Made by a program: the position numbers and the translations under genes. Below the pieces are notes generated by a model. That model was given only the letters and a program-made list of their open reading frames with translations. It did no database searches and was not told the origin of the DNA. DNA of 64,000 nucleotides from Bacillota bacterium (GTDB taxonomy: Bacteria; Bacillota; Clostridia; Lachnospirales; Lachnospiraceae). Location of the stretch: positions 1-64,000 of the forward strand of contig JAFAGA010000083.1 of NCBI GenBank assembly GCA_023423045.1, given 5' to 3'. The number at the start of each line of letters is the position of its first letter. The stretch's first letter is position 1. Shown piece by piece: positions 43,290 through 51,104 of the stretch.

Positions 43290-44660
43290 ATGAAATTGAG
43301 CGCCGAAAAAAATCCCACAGTCTTAAAAAGAAAAATATATGACGACCTGCTGGCATGGAAGAAACAGAGCGATGGGGCTTGTGCACTAATGATTGACGGT
43401 GCGCGTCGCGTTGGTAAGAGCTTTCTCTGCAAGTTATTTGCTGAAAACGAATATAAGAGCCATATCATTATCGACTTCGGAAATGCACCGAAAGATATCT
43501 TGGATTTATTTGAATATGACAGCGCCAACCTCGATTTATTCTTCGCCAAGCTGTCGGCTTTCTACTCAACCTCCCTGCACAAAAGAGAATCCGTCATTAT
43601 ATTTGATGAAATACAGCAGTTTCCGCGGGCAAGGCAGCTTATCAAATATCTTGTCGCAGATCGACGATATGACTACATTGAAACCGGCTCTTTAATACGT
43701 TTAAAGAAGAATGTTCAGGATATTATTATCCCCTCGGAGGAAGAACATATCGAGTTATTTCCTCTTGACTTTGAGGAATTTCTGTGGGCGCTCAACGACC
43801 TTGCTACCGTCCCGCTTATCAAGCAATGCTTTGATACCAAGACTCCACTTGGTCAGACGCTTCACAGAAAAATTATGAATGACTTCCGGCAGTATATTCT
43901 CGTCGGAGGAATGCCGCAGGCGGTACTGGAATATGTTCAGACAAAGGATTTTGAATCGGTTGATATTGTCAAGCGGCGGATATTAAAATTATACCGCGAC
44001 GACGTCTCTAAGTTTGCGGAAGGCTATGAGGACAAGGTTTTTGCCGTGTTTGACGGAATACCGGGGCAACTCTCAAAGAAAGAAAAAAAATATCGTCTGT
44101 CCTCCATCTCAAAGCAAGCTCGTTTCAGAAGTTACGAGGATTCCTTTGTTTGGCTTAATGAAGCAATGATTGTCAATACTTGCTATAACGCAACCGACCC
44201 CAATGTCGGTCTGGCTCTAAGTGCGGATCACGCAACGCAGAAGTGTTATATGGCAGATACAGGACTTCTGATTACTCACGTCTTTATGGATAGCCCTTAC
44301 ACCCAGAACGAGCTTTATAAAGCTATTCTCTTTGATAAGCTTGGCATTAACGAAGGAATGATTATGGAGAATATTGCGGCACAAATGCTGCGCCGAAATG
44401 GTTATAAGCTCTATTTCTATTCCCGTAATGATAAAGTGAATCGTAAGAACCATATGGAAATCGATTTTCTAATTACGGAAAAAAAGAAAATCACACCCAT
44501 TGAGGTAAAATCAGGCAACAATACATCGCATTCTTCTTTGGATAAGTTTAAAAATAAGTTTGCATCCAAGATTGGGAATGCATATATCCTTTACTCCAAG
44601 GATGTAATGATGAAAGAAGGGATTGTCTATTTACCGATTTATATGACAATGTTTCTCTGA
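43290..44660 (+). CDS. AAA-family ATPase with DUF4143-type C-terminus
   Basis: 456 residues. The N-terminal P-loop is DGARRVGKSFLCKLFA (Walker A) with Walker B SVIIFDEIQQFPRARQLI; YIETGSLIRLKKN follows as a sensor segment. The C-terminal half matches DUF4143, with the nuclease-like end MEIDFLITEKKKITPIEVKS (a D-ExK pattern). This family is widespread in accessory regions of anaerobes; its function is unknown, with proposals including defence or toxin-antitoxin roles. GAGGAGG lies three to five bases before ATG 43290. It is on the plus strand, alone, next to the second comEC 3' copy. Confidence 0.9.
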   Translation: MKLSAEKNPTVLKRKIYDDLLAWKKQSDGACALMIDGARRVGKSFLCKLFAENEYKSHIIIDFGNAPKDILDLFEYDSANLDLFFAKLSAFYSTSLHKRESVIIFDEIQQFPRARQLIKYLVADRRYDYIETGSLIRLKKNVQDIIIPSEEEHIELFPLDFEEFLWALNDLATVPLIKQCFDTKTPLGQTLHRKIMNDFRQYILVGGMPQAVLEYVQTKDFESVDIVKRRILKLYRDDVSKFAEGYEDKVFAVFDGIPGQLSKKEKKYRLSSISKQARFRSYEDSFVWLNEAMIVNTCYNATDPNVGLALSADHATQKCYMADTGLLITHVFMDSPYTQNELYKAILFDKLGINEGMIMENIAAQMLRRNGYKLYFYSRNDKVNRKNHMEIDFLITEKKKITPIEVKSGNNTSHSSLDKFKNKFASKIGNAYILYSKDVMMKEGIVYLPIYMTMFL

Positions 44661-44678
44661 TCCTAAAGCTCTTTTGGT

Positions 44679-44915
44679 TCATTGATCTAAGAATCTCTTT
44701 ATTATAAGCTTCTCACCATCCGTCCAAAGAGTAATAGCCCCCTTCTCATAGGTAGCCATGATCCGGCTTCCCGCCTCCTCAAGCCTCTTTAGCAGCTCCG
44801 GATGGGGATGCCCGTACCAATTATTCCTGCCGCAGGAGATCAGGGAATAATCCGGCATCAGCACTTTTAAAAGCTCCTCCGAGGTGGAGTTTTTGGAACC
44901 ATGATGGGCAACCTT
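44679..44915 (-). pseudogene. comEC 3' fragment, copy 2
   Basis: 79 codons from Lys (44915) to the stop (44679): KVAHHGSKNSTSEELLKVL, then SLISCGRNNWYGHPHPELLK and the same end as copy 1. It is the exact continuation of the fragment ending at 41092 (…SYEVL|KVAHHGS), yet lies upstream of it on the minus strand, so the two are not halves of one simply interrupted gene. A junction with CATTAGGG starts at 44916. Confidence 0.92.
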
Positions 44916-45011
44916 CATTAGGGTTATGAAAATGATACAATTAAACGATGAACACGGTACTCTCTTAACGATGAACACGGACACGGTGCTAACGATATGC
45001 ACCATGTCCGT
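44916..45011. repeat. Transposon-like end with AACGAT repeats (second copy)
   Basis: It begins CATTAGGGTTATGA, then ATGATACAATTAAACGATG, matching the left end of the 34438 island. Two direct repeats of AACGATGAACACGG follow (about 44944 and 44967), then a palindrome with 13-bp arms (44977-44989 with 44999-45011, one wobble) around TAACGATAT. The opposite end of this copy was not found in the window. Confidence 0.75.
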
Positions 45012-45088
45012 ATCTGTTTATATATATATATTATTATAATAAGTAATTACATGAAAACTAAAGCAAGCACGAGATGTAGACTTATTCT

Positions 45089-45790
45089 TTATTTATAAAC
45101 CACTTTTCTGACAACACTTGCTATTTTCTCAGTTAAAATATCTATGTTAAGTCCTAAAGCCGCACTATAATAAATTACTTCCTTTACTTCAAAAAGTTTT
45201 TTCACCTCTTCAACTTTCTTATTTAAATTAGCTAATTGAGCTGTTGTTAATTCACTTGTGCGATTAATTGGTTCAATCTTATCAGCAAAGTTTAATGCAA
45301 CAATAACTTTTTTTCTTTCATTGAGGTTTTTAAACATCTCCTTAAAAAGTACTTGGTCTACAGTATAATCTCTTTGGTCCGCTCTTAATAAATACACAAC
45401 ACAATAAGACTTATCTAACATTCCCTTGTACCATTCATAATATTGGGTATCCGCTAACTTCGATTCACCTACACCTGGTAAATCATTAAAAGAAAAATAT
45501 TGATTATTGTTAAGCTTATATTCAGCAGAAAACAATTGTTTAGTACAGGAAGATGTATCAGATGTCTCAAACAAATCTTTTCCAATTATTTTATTTAGTG
45601 TCGTAGACTTACCATATCCTGTTTTTCCAATAAACATTACTTGGGCATCATAACTTTCAATTCCACTTATATTCCATTTTATATCTTCACTTTCATGTAA
45701 TCTAGTAGATTTAAGGAAATTAAAAACTGGATACATACTACATAATTCATTGATTTCCGAATTGTAATTTATTATAACATTTAAACTCAT
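45089..45790 (-). CDS. Predicted GTPase, partner B of an overlapping pair
   Basis: 233 residues with the TRAFAC GTPase motifs: G1 IGKTGYGKSTTLNKIIG, a Thr/Ser-rich switch I (TSDTSSCTKQ), G3 DLPGVGES, G4 ALNFADKIEP (NxxDK form) and G5 SAALG. The fold resembles YfjP/HSR1 or IRG-like GTPases. There is no membrane segment; a short N-terminal extension of about 45 residues is unique. It starts inside the stop of the larger GTPase (ATGA overlap), so the two are translationally coupled and probably form a complex. The region is A+T-rich relative to the core. Function unknown; anti-phage or membrane-remodelling roles are inference. Confidence 0.8.
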   Translation of the reverse strand: MSLNVIINYNSEINELCSMYPVFNFLKSTRLHESEDIKWNISGIESYDAQVMFIGKTGYGKSTTLNKIIGKDLFETSDTSSCTKQLFSAEYKLNNNQYFSFNDLPGVGESKLADTQYYEWYKGMLDKSYCVVYLLRADQRDYTVDQVLFKEMFKNLNERKKVIVALNFADKIEPINRTSELTTAQLANLNKKVEEVKKLFEVKEVIYYSAALGLNIDILTEKIASVVRKVVYK

Positions 45791-46989
45791 ATTTTAAACT
45801 CTGCCTTTAAATTATGAATCATAGCAACATATAAATCCTTACATTCAATGAACTTGTTATTTTCAATAAATGTTAGGCATGGTTTTAAATATTTTTCAAA
45901 TAATACTGAATAAATCTCATTCCTATTAGTACTTGAGTTAATCTTACTTACAATTGTCGGTGCAGTATTATAATATTCTTGAACAAGACTTGGTCCGTCA
46001 GGTTGTTTTACAAGCCACTCATCTCTAAAATTTCTAAATTGAGTAAGTTCATAACAGTCATCTGGCTTATCATAATATTCACAAACCGCTGTTGTTATAT
46101 AGCAACCACCACCTCCAAGGAAAGGTGGAAGTGGTAACTTCTCTAAGATTTTTCCACCCCACTCAGCTATTTTTTCAACTACATTTCCAACTGCATCAAT
46201 TGTATCACATATTGTATCTCCTATAACTTCAATAAATGATCTTTTAACATGCTCACCGGCAGCTTCAGAGCGGAATTCATTAGAAACTTCTTTAAAAAAC
46301 GTTACTTTCTTATCTTTAGGTAATGCATATACAATTTCATCTACTAGTTTCGTTAGATTATATTTTTCATTTGCAGAAACAGGAATAATTTTAGACGAGC
46401 CTATACCAAAAAACTGCGCTACATCATCAACTTTTCTATGTATATTTTGAAATTGCTTAGGACCTGGTTCATGCATATCCACATCCCATTCTCTAAAAGG
46501 TTCAATTTTATCAACCTGATTTAAGACAAAAAAGAATGGTTTATCTTGATCAATATGAGGTTTAACTATATTTTTATAAAAATTTTCGTCTGATGAAAAA
46601 GCTCTATCATCTGATTTTAAAAGCCAAAGAACTAAATCTAATTCAGGCAACAATTTTGCATATAACTCTGCATATTCTTCATCTCTTTCACTACTTTCAC
46701 CTACACCAGGAACATCTATTAGCTTGATACCTTTTTGACCTTGTCCTAGATTCAACATTACTTCTTTTGTATTTCTGGTACAAGCCTTAACATCACTTAT
46801 CTCACATATTTCTTTTCCAAATAATGCATTACATAAACTAGATTTACCCGCTCCAGTTTTACCAAAAACACCTATTCGCGGCTCATACGATAGAACACCA
46901 TTTACTCTTTCTGTAATAGCTTTTCTTTGATTTTCAGATATCTTAACACCATTCTTCTCTAACTCATCAAAAAAATATGTATCATTCAT
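45787..46989 (-). CDS. Predicted GTPase with C-terminal CFI-box-like domain, partner A
   Basis: 400 residues. GTPase domain about 35-240: G1 GVFGKTGAGKSSLCNALFG, switch I region CTRNTKEVM, G3 DVPGVGESSE, G4 LNQVDKIEP, G5 VSANEKY. A linker with an amphipathic helix (VIGDTICDTIDAVGNVVEKI) leads to a Gly-rich turn and the segment GGGGCYITTAVCEYYDKP followed by YELTQFRNFRDEWL, the hallmark of the CFI-box C-terminal domain found in many accessory and defence-like proteins. It is the first gene of the pair, with GGAGTG seven bases before ATG 46989, and overlaps its partner by 4 bp. I infer a two-component GTPase system carried by the element. Confidence 0.82.
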   Translation of the reverse strand: MNDTYFFDELEKNGVKISENQRKAITERVNGVLSYEPRIGVFGKTGAGKSSLCNALFGKEICEISDVKACTRNTKEVMLNLGQGQKGIKLIDVPGVGESSERDEEYAELYAKLLPELDLVLWLLKSDDRAFSSDENFYKNIVKPHIDQDKPFFFVLNQVDKIEPFREWDVDMHEPGPKQFQNIHRKVDDVAQFFGIGSSKIIPVSANEKYNLTKLVDEIVYALPKDKKVTFFKEVSNEFRSEAAGEHVKRSFIEVIGDTICDTIDAVGNVVEKIAEWGGKILEKLPLPPFLGGGGCYITTAVCEYYDKPDDCYELTQFRNFRDEWLVKQPDGPSLVQEYYNTAPTIVSKINSSTNRNEIYSVLFEKYLKPCLTFIENNKFIECKDLYVAMIHNLKAEFKI

Positions 46990-47091
46990 ATGTAAGCACT
47001 CCTTATACTATATTTGCTAACGATAACATTATATACCATAATTTTGTGTAAATCAACAAATTATGCTATGTCATCTGAACATTTTCCATAT

Positions 47092-47127
47092 AAAACCGAC
47101 ATGGTTTGCCCAGTCGGTTTTTTCATT
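47092..47127 (-). terminator. Terminator between the recombinase and GTPase genes
   Basis: Arms AAACCGAC (47093-47100) and GTCGGTTT (47113-47120). Six U residues follow on the plus strand and four on the minus strand. It lies 20 bp after the recombinase stop at 47140. Confidence 0.65.
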
Positions 47128-47139
47128 ATATTTGTCATT

Positions 47140-48717
47140 CTATGCTTTTATTTCCATTCCATCCTTAAAGGTAATCCGAATGTCTTCCTTATTATTAACT
47201 GTGATGTAATCTACAAGGCTACTCCAAAGGTTCTTGTCAAATTCATCAATCAGCCGCTCCTGTTTCTGTAGTCTTTTAATAAAACTTTTCAAGATTTCAG
47301 CTTTGGCTTTATTATTAGCCATCATTTCTGATATCTTATCATACTCATCTTTTTTGACATTATATCGTTCAACCAACTCATTGTAACGTTTCTGATAATT
47401 CTCCTGATCCTGTGCTGTATGAGCGTTCTCATTGATGCAATTCTGCACCATTTCCACCAACACCTTAAGTTCCTCTTCCAAAGCACTAAGCTGCCGTTCC
47501 AAATTCTCCGTATTGCAAATGGTCTGGCAAACTAATCTAACATTATCAATAACCTCTTCCTTTTCCGATATCAGTTGGTTGACTGCTGTTATAAAAGCTT
47601 CCTTGGCTACTTCTTCAGTTATATGTGGTGTTTTACACTTCTTCTCATTATTGAATTTATGATTGCAGCGATAGATGACCTTACGATACTTATCATTGGA
47701 GTGCCATACCTTAGCACCAAACCAACTACCACATTCTCCGCATTTAATTTTTGATGCGAAAAGTCCAACACCGCTATATCTATTCTTCCCATTGGCTCGT
47801 TTCATAATCTCTGCCTGCACCAAGTCAAAAGTGGCTGGATCAATAATTGCTTCGTGATTATTTTCCACATAATACTGAGGTACTTCACCCTCATTTTTTT
47901 TCATCTTCTTGCTAAGGAAATCTACAGTGTAGTATTTCTGTAAAAGTGCATCACCCTTATATTTCTCATTGGTAAGGATGCTTTCCACAGTTTTTGCATG
48001 CCATTTTTTCTGTCCTCCAGGTGTCTCCGCTCCAATTTCCATTAGCCTGAGGGAAATTTTATAGTAGGACTTTCCTTCAAGGTAACATTTATAAATATAT
48101 CTTACAGTTTTAGCTTGTTCTTCGTTAATTACAAATCCGCCATTAGGACCTCTGTCATAACCAAGAAATCTTTTATAGGCTACGCTCGCTTTACCGTCTG
48201 CAAATCGTTTTCTTTGCCCCCATGTGGTGTTCTCAGAAATGCTTCGGCTTTCCTCCTGTGCCAAGGAAGACATGATTGTAATAAGAAGTTCACCTTTTGC
48301 ATCAAGTGTCCAGATATTTTCCTTCTCGAAAAATATCTCTACACCTTTTTCTTTTAATTTTCTCACTGTCGTAAGACTGTCTACCGTATTTCGTGCAAAT
48401 CGGCTAACCGATTTAGTGATGATAAGGTCAATCTTTCCTTCCAAAGCATCTTCCACCATCTGTTTAAATCCTTCACGTCGTGCAGTGCTAGTAGCGGAGA
48501 TACCTTCATCACTATACATCCCGACAAATTTCCAATCTTCTCGATTTTGAATGTAGCTCGAATAATAATCCATCTGTGCCTCATAACTGGTTTGTTGCTC
48601 TTCAAGTTCTGTTGATACTCTGGCATATCCCGCCACCCTTCTTTTCCTCGCTTTACCAAACGGCTGAGCAGTAACTCTGCTTATGGTAGCCGGAATCGTG
48701 GTTACTCTCTTTGCCAT
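47140..48717 (-). CDS. Large serine recombinase (integrase) 1
   Basis: 525 residues. Catalytic domain 20-170: VAGYARVSTELEEQ (nucleophile Ser), FVGMYSDEGISATSTARREG, KSVSRFARNTVDSL, LAQEESRSISENT. The recombinase domain follows (FLGYDRGPNGGFVINEEQAK), then a zinc ribbon CGECGSWFGAKVW ... CNHKFNNEKKCKTPHI, and a long coiled coil (LERQLSALEEELKVLVEMVQ), the element that controls integration directionality in this family. The C-terminus IRITFKDGMEIKA is typical. GGGAGGA lies upstream of ATG 48717, overlapping recombinase 2 by 16 bp. Confidence 0.95.
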   Translation of the reverse strand: MAKRVTTIPATISRVTAQPFGKARKRRVAGYARVSTELEEQQTSYEAQMDYYSSYIQNREDWKFVGMYSDEGISATSTARREGFKQMVEDALEGKIDLIITKSVSRFARNTVDSLTTVRKLKEKGVEIFFEKENIWTLDAKGELLITIMSSLAQEESRSISENTTWGQRKRFADGKASVAYKRFLGYDRGPNGGFVINEEQAKTVRYIYKCYLEGKSYYKISLRLMEIGAETPGGQKKWHAKTVESILTNEKYKGDALLQKYYTVDFLSKKMKKNEGEVPQYYVENNHEAIIDPATFDLVQAEIMKRANGKNRYSGVGLFASKIKCGECGSWFGAKVWHSNDKYRKVIYRCNHKFNNEKKCKTPHITEEVAKEAFITAVNQLISEKEEVIDNVRLVCQTICNTENLERQLSALEEELKVLVEMVQNCINENAHTAQDQENYQKRYNELVERYNVKKDEYDKISEMMANNKAKAEILKSFIKRLQKQERLIDEFDKNLWSSLVDYITVNNKEDIRITFKDGMEIKA

Positions 48718-50273
48718 TCTTGATTCCTCCCATCCTTAAAATTAAATAAGGCTTTGTCATCAAACAGGATGACCTCTTCCACCTCTTGGATGAAGCTAAC
48801 TTCATAATCTTCTCTATCTTCAAGTAAGGCTGCTGTAGCCTTTCTTAATTCATCCTCATTTAATGACTTCAAATCACAATAAGCCATTTTATACTTTCTC
48901 TGATCGTCACAAGTCCACCTTTTGTAATATTCACGAACAGTTGTTTTACTGTGGGCAATCGGATTTCTAATGCAATTAGATCCGCATTTTCCACATTTAA
49001 TCCTTCCTGTAAAGCATGTTCTTCCCCTCGGCATAGAGGAGTAATCCCTTAACCAATTCTTCATCTTTCCGTTCGTAAAGCGGAACTCTATCCTATCATC
49101 GAAAACTAAGATCCTATCAATTTCCTTTTGAAATCGTTCTTCATCCAGCTCCTTTTCTCCCAATACATGCGCTGAAGCTGTCCGTAGTAAATCCTCATCG
49201 ACCGGATGTAAATCACAGAATTTAATTCCCTTGGTTTCACGAGCATTGCATACCCATCTCTTATATGAACCTCTTTCTGTTGTTTTACTGTGAGTTATGT
49301 TCCGGCGGCTACATTTGTATCCGCATTTACCACATTGGACCTTGCCAGTAAAGCAAGTAATCTGCTTGTTTTTATTTGATGCTGATTTGCCACGCTCCAC
49401 GCGTGCTTTCTGCACTTCCTGGAACAACTCTTTACTAATAATCGGTTCGTGTGCTTCTTCCACCCGATACTTCGGTAGTTCTCCGTAATTCAGAGTTCTC
49501 TTTCGTATTTTAGGTGAGTAGCTTTTCTGCAACACCAGGTTTCCAATGTAAATCTCATTTTGGAGTATGTCTTTGATGGATGCCCTAGTTAATGGGTTTC
49601 CATTTATGCCTATTACCCCTTTCTTATTAAGTAGCTTAGGTAACTGTAGTGTTGAAATGCCTGCAAGATATTGCTCAAAGATAAACCTAACCGCTTGGGC
49701 TTCATCTGGAACAATTCGGTACTGACCTCCGTCCCATTCATAACCAAAGGCTCTGCTCGCTGAATGGGGTTCTCCTCTTTCAAACCCTTTTTTGATGGCC
49801 CATTTTATGTTCTCTGACATACTTCTGCTTTCTTCCTGTGCAAAAGATGCCAGAATGGTCAGCAATAGTTCTCCATCCCCACTCATGGAGCTGATATTTT
49901 CTCTTTCGAATCGTACTTCTACTCCAATATCTTTTAGGTGCCTAACTGTTTCCAATAGGTCAACAGTATTTCTTGCAAATCGGCTTATAGACTTTGTAAG
50001 AACAATGTCAATCTTTCCTGCATCGCAGTCTTTAACAAGACGATTAAAATCGGCACGTTTCTCTGTGCTAGTACCAGTAATTCCTTCATCAGCATAAACA
50101 CCCACATAGGTCCATTCCGGATTTTTTTGTATTAAAGTGCTATAGTAACTAATCTGTGCTGAAAGGGAATGTAGAAGCACTTCCGAATCTCTGGATACAC
50201 GAGCATAAGCTGCGACCCTTTTCTTTAGTTGCATCTTCGGTATAGCTACTCCTATTTTGTTGATTTTACGCAT
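48702..50273 (-). CDS. Large serine recombinase 2 with duplicated zinc ribbon
   Basis: 523 residues. Catalytic domain: RVAAYARVSRDSEV (nucleophile Ser), YVGVYADEGITGTSTEKRAD, KSISRFARNTVDLL, FAQEESRSMSENI. After the recombinase domain come two similar zinc-ribbon blocks of about 70 residues: CFTGKVQCGKCGYKCSRRN ... YKRWVC and CFTGRIKCGKCGSNCIRNP ... YKRWTC, both with the HSKTT motif between Cys pairs, and each followed by similar DEDLLRTA / NEDELRKATAA helices. The long coiled coil of recombinase 1 is absent. The internal duplication is unusual. It probably acts with recombinase 1 as a two-subunit system. Confidence 0.93.
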   Translation of the reverse strand: MRKINKIGVAIPKMQLKKRVAAYARVSRDSEVLLHSLSAQISYYSTLIQKNPEWTYVGVYADEGITGTSTEKRADFNRLVKDCDAGKIDIVLTKSISRFARNTVDLLETVRHLKDIGVEVRFERENISSMSGDGELLLTILASFAQEESRSMSENIKWAIKKGFERGEPHSASRAFGYEWDGGQYRIVPDEAQAVRFIFEQYLAGISTLQLPKLLNKKGVIGINGNPLTRASIKDILQNEIYIGNLVLQKSYSPKIRKRTLNYGELPKYRVEEAHEPIISKELFQEVQKARVERGKSASNKNKQITCFTGKVQCGKCGYKCSRRNITHSKTTERGSYKRWVCNARETKGIKFCDLHPVDEDLLRTASAHVLGEKELDEERFQKEIDRILVFDDRIEFRFTNGKMKNWLRDYSSMPRGRTCFTGRIKCGKCGSNCIRNPIAHSKTTVREYYKRWTCDDQRKYKMAYCDLKSLNEDELRKATAALLEDREDYEVSFIQEVEEVILFDDKALFNFKDGRNQEWQRE

Positions 50274-50317
50274 AATATCGACTCCTTTCCAACACTATAT
50301 ATCACTCATAAAGCCTA

Positions 50318-50494
50318 CTAATTCAAGTGAATATCAGAGAATAATGTGCCGAAAATCGGTTGGTATTTCTCAAGCATTATTGTATCAAATTCATGATAGT
50401 CCTCTTTGGATATCACGCCTTTTTCTAGTATTAACCTAGCAAGACTCATTGTGGCCTGATATAGCTTTTCATTTCTAAATTGGTCTTTACTCAT
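50318..50494 (-). CDS. Small SHOCT-like accessory protein
   Basis: 58 residues from ATG 50494 (MSKDQFRNEKLYQATMSLAR), which overlaps the end of the HTH/zinc gene by 8 bp. It has one helical SHOCT-type segment, ILEKGVISKEDYHEFDTIML. Such small proteins are regularly found next to serine-recombinase modules in Clostridia; whether they are directionality factors is not known to me. A longer upstream reading (98 codons) lies out of frame inside the neighbouring gene and is rejected. Confidence 0.75.
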   Translation of the reverse strand: MSKDQFRNEKLYQATMSLARLILEKGVISKEDYHEFDTIMLEKYQPIFGTLFSDIHLN

Positions 50495-50918
50495 CCTGAC
50501 CACCTCCAAATCGATCTGCCACATAGCATTCATGACAACAATACTTCCTTCGGGAATTGCCATAGACCTTAAATTGCTTTTTACAGTGAGGACAGGTAAA
50601 TTCATAAACAGCATTTCGCTTTACTTTATCTAGATTGTTGTTCCACCATTCCATTCTGCACTTATCTGAGCAGAACTTTTTTTCCTTCCGTCCTTGCTTC
50701 TGTTCTACAGAAACACCGCATTGCTTGCAATAATAAATGGCATCGGCTACTTGCACTAGCGTTTTTGGTATATCCGCTGTTGCCTTTCCTGTCAGATTGT
50801 TTCTTCTACAAAAAGACTTTACTGTATTCTCTGAAATACCAAGCACTTGAGCAACCTTGATATATCCATACCCTTCAGCACGTAATTTTGCAATTTGTAA
50901 TTTCTGTTCTTTCGTCAT
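50487..50918 (-). CDS. HTH plus double zinc-finger protein of the recombinase module
   Basis: 143 residues. The N-terminal sigma-70 region 4-like HTH reads LRAEGYGYIKVAQVLGISEN, then TVKSFCRRNN. Two zinc knuckles follow: YCKQCGVSVEQ ... KFCSDKCRMEWW, and FTCPHCKKQFKVYG ... KYCCHECY. This combination is typical of the gene that precedes tandem recombinases and the SHOCT protein in clostridial elements; a DNA-binding or regulatory role is inferred. It is the first gene of a four-gene operon (50918 to 47140, with only short gaps or overlaps). Confidence 0.85.
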   Translation of the reverse strand: MTKEQKLQIAKLRAEGYGYIKVAQVLGISENTVKSFCRRNNLTGKATADIPKTLVQVADAIYYCKQCGVSVEQKQGRKEKKFCSDKCRMEWWNNNLDKVKRNAVYEFTCPHCKKQFKVYGNSRRKYCCHECYVADRFGGGQDE

Positions 50919-51104
50919 TGAAATTGCACCTCCAATCGTTGAGGAATTACCCCTCTAACTTCCTAAGGACAGAAATCATCGATTTGGACGGATATTTTAT
51001 ATAAAGATTTAGCAAAGCAAGTAAATGACGAACATTGGCATCTGAATATTGATAGTTGGTAAAAGAAGTTATATAATTTATGGAAAAGACAAAGGAGTCA
51101 AAGA

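Noticed and set aside
34438..45011. Integron-like attC cassettes, suggested by palindromes around a conserved core
   Set aside because: The arms lack consistent RYYYAAC/GTTRRRY boxes, the genes lie on both strands, and no tyrosine integron integrase is present. Transposon ends fit the junctions better.
46990..47139. Prophage attachment site beside the integrase
   Set aside because: The position is right, but without the other end of the prophage no direct repeat can be identified, so no att coordinates are claimed.
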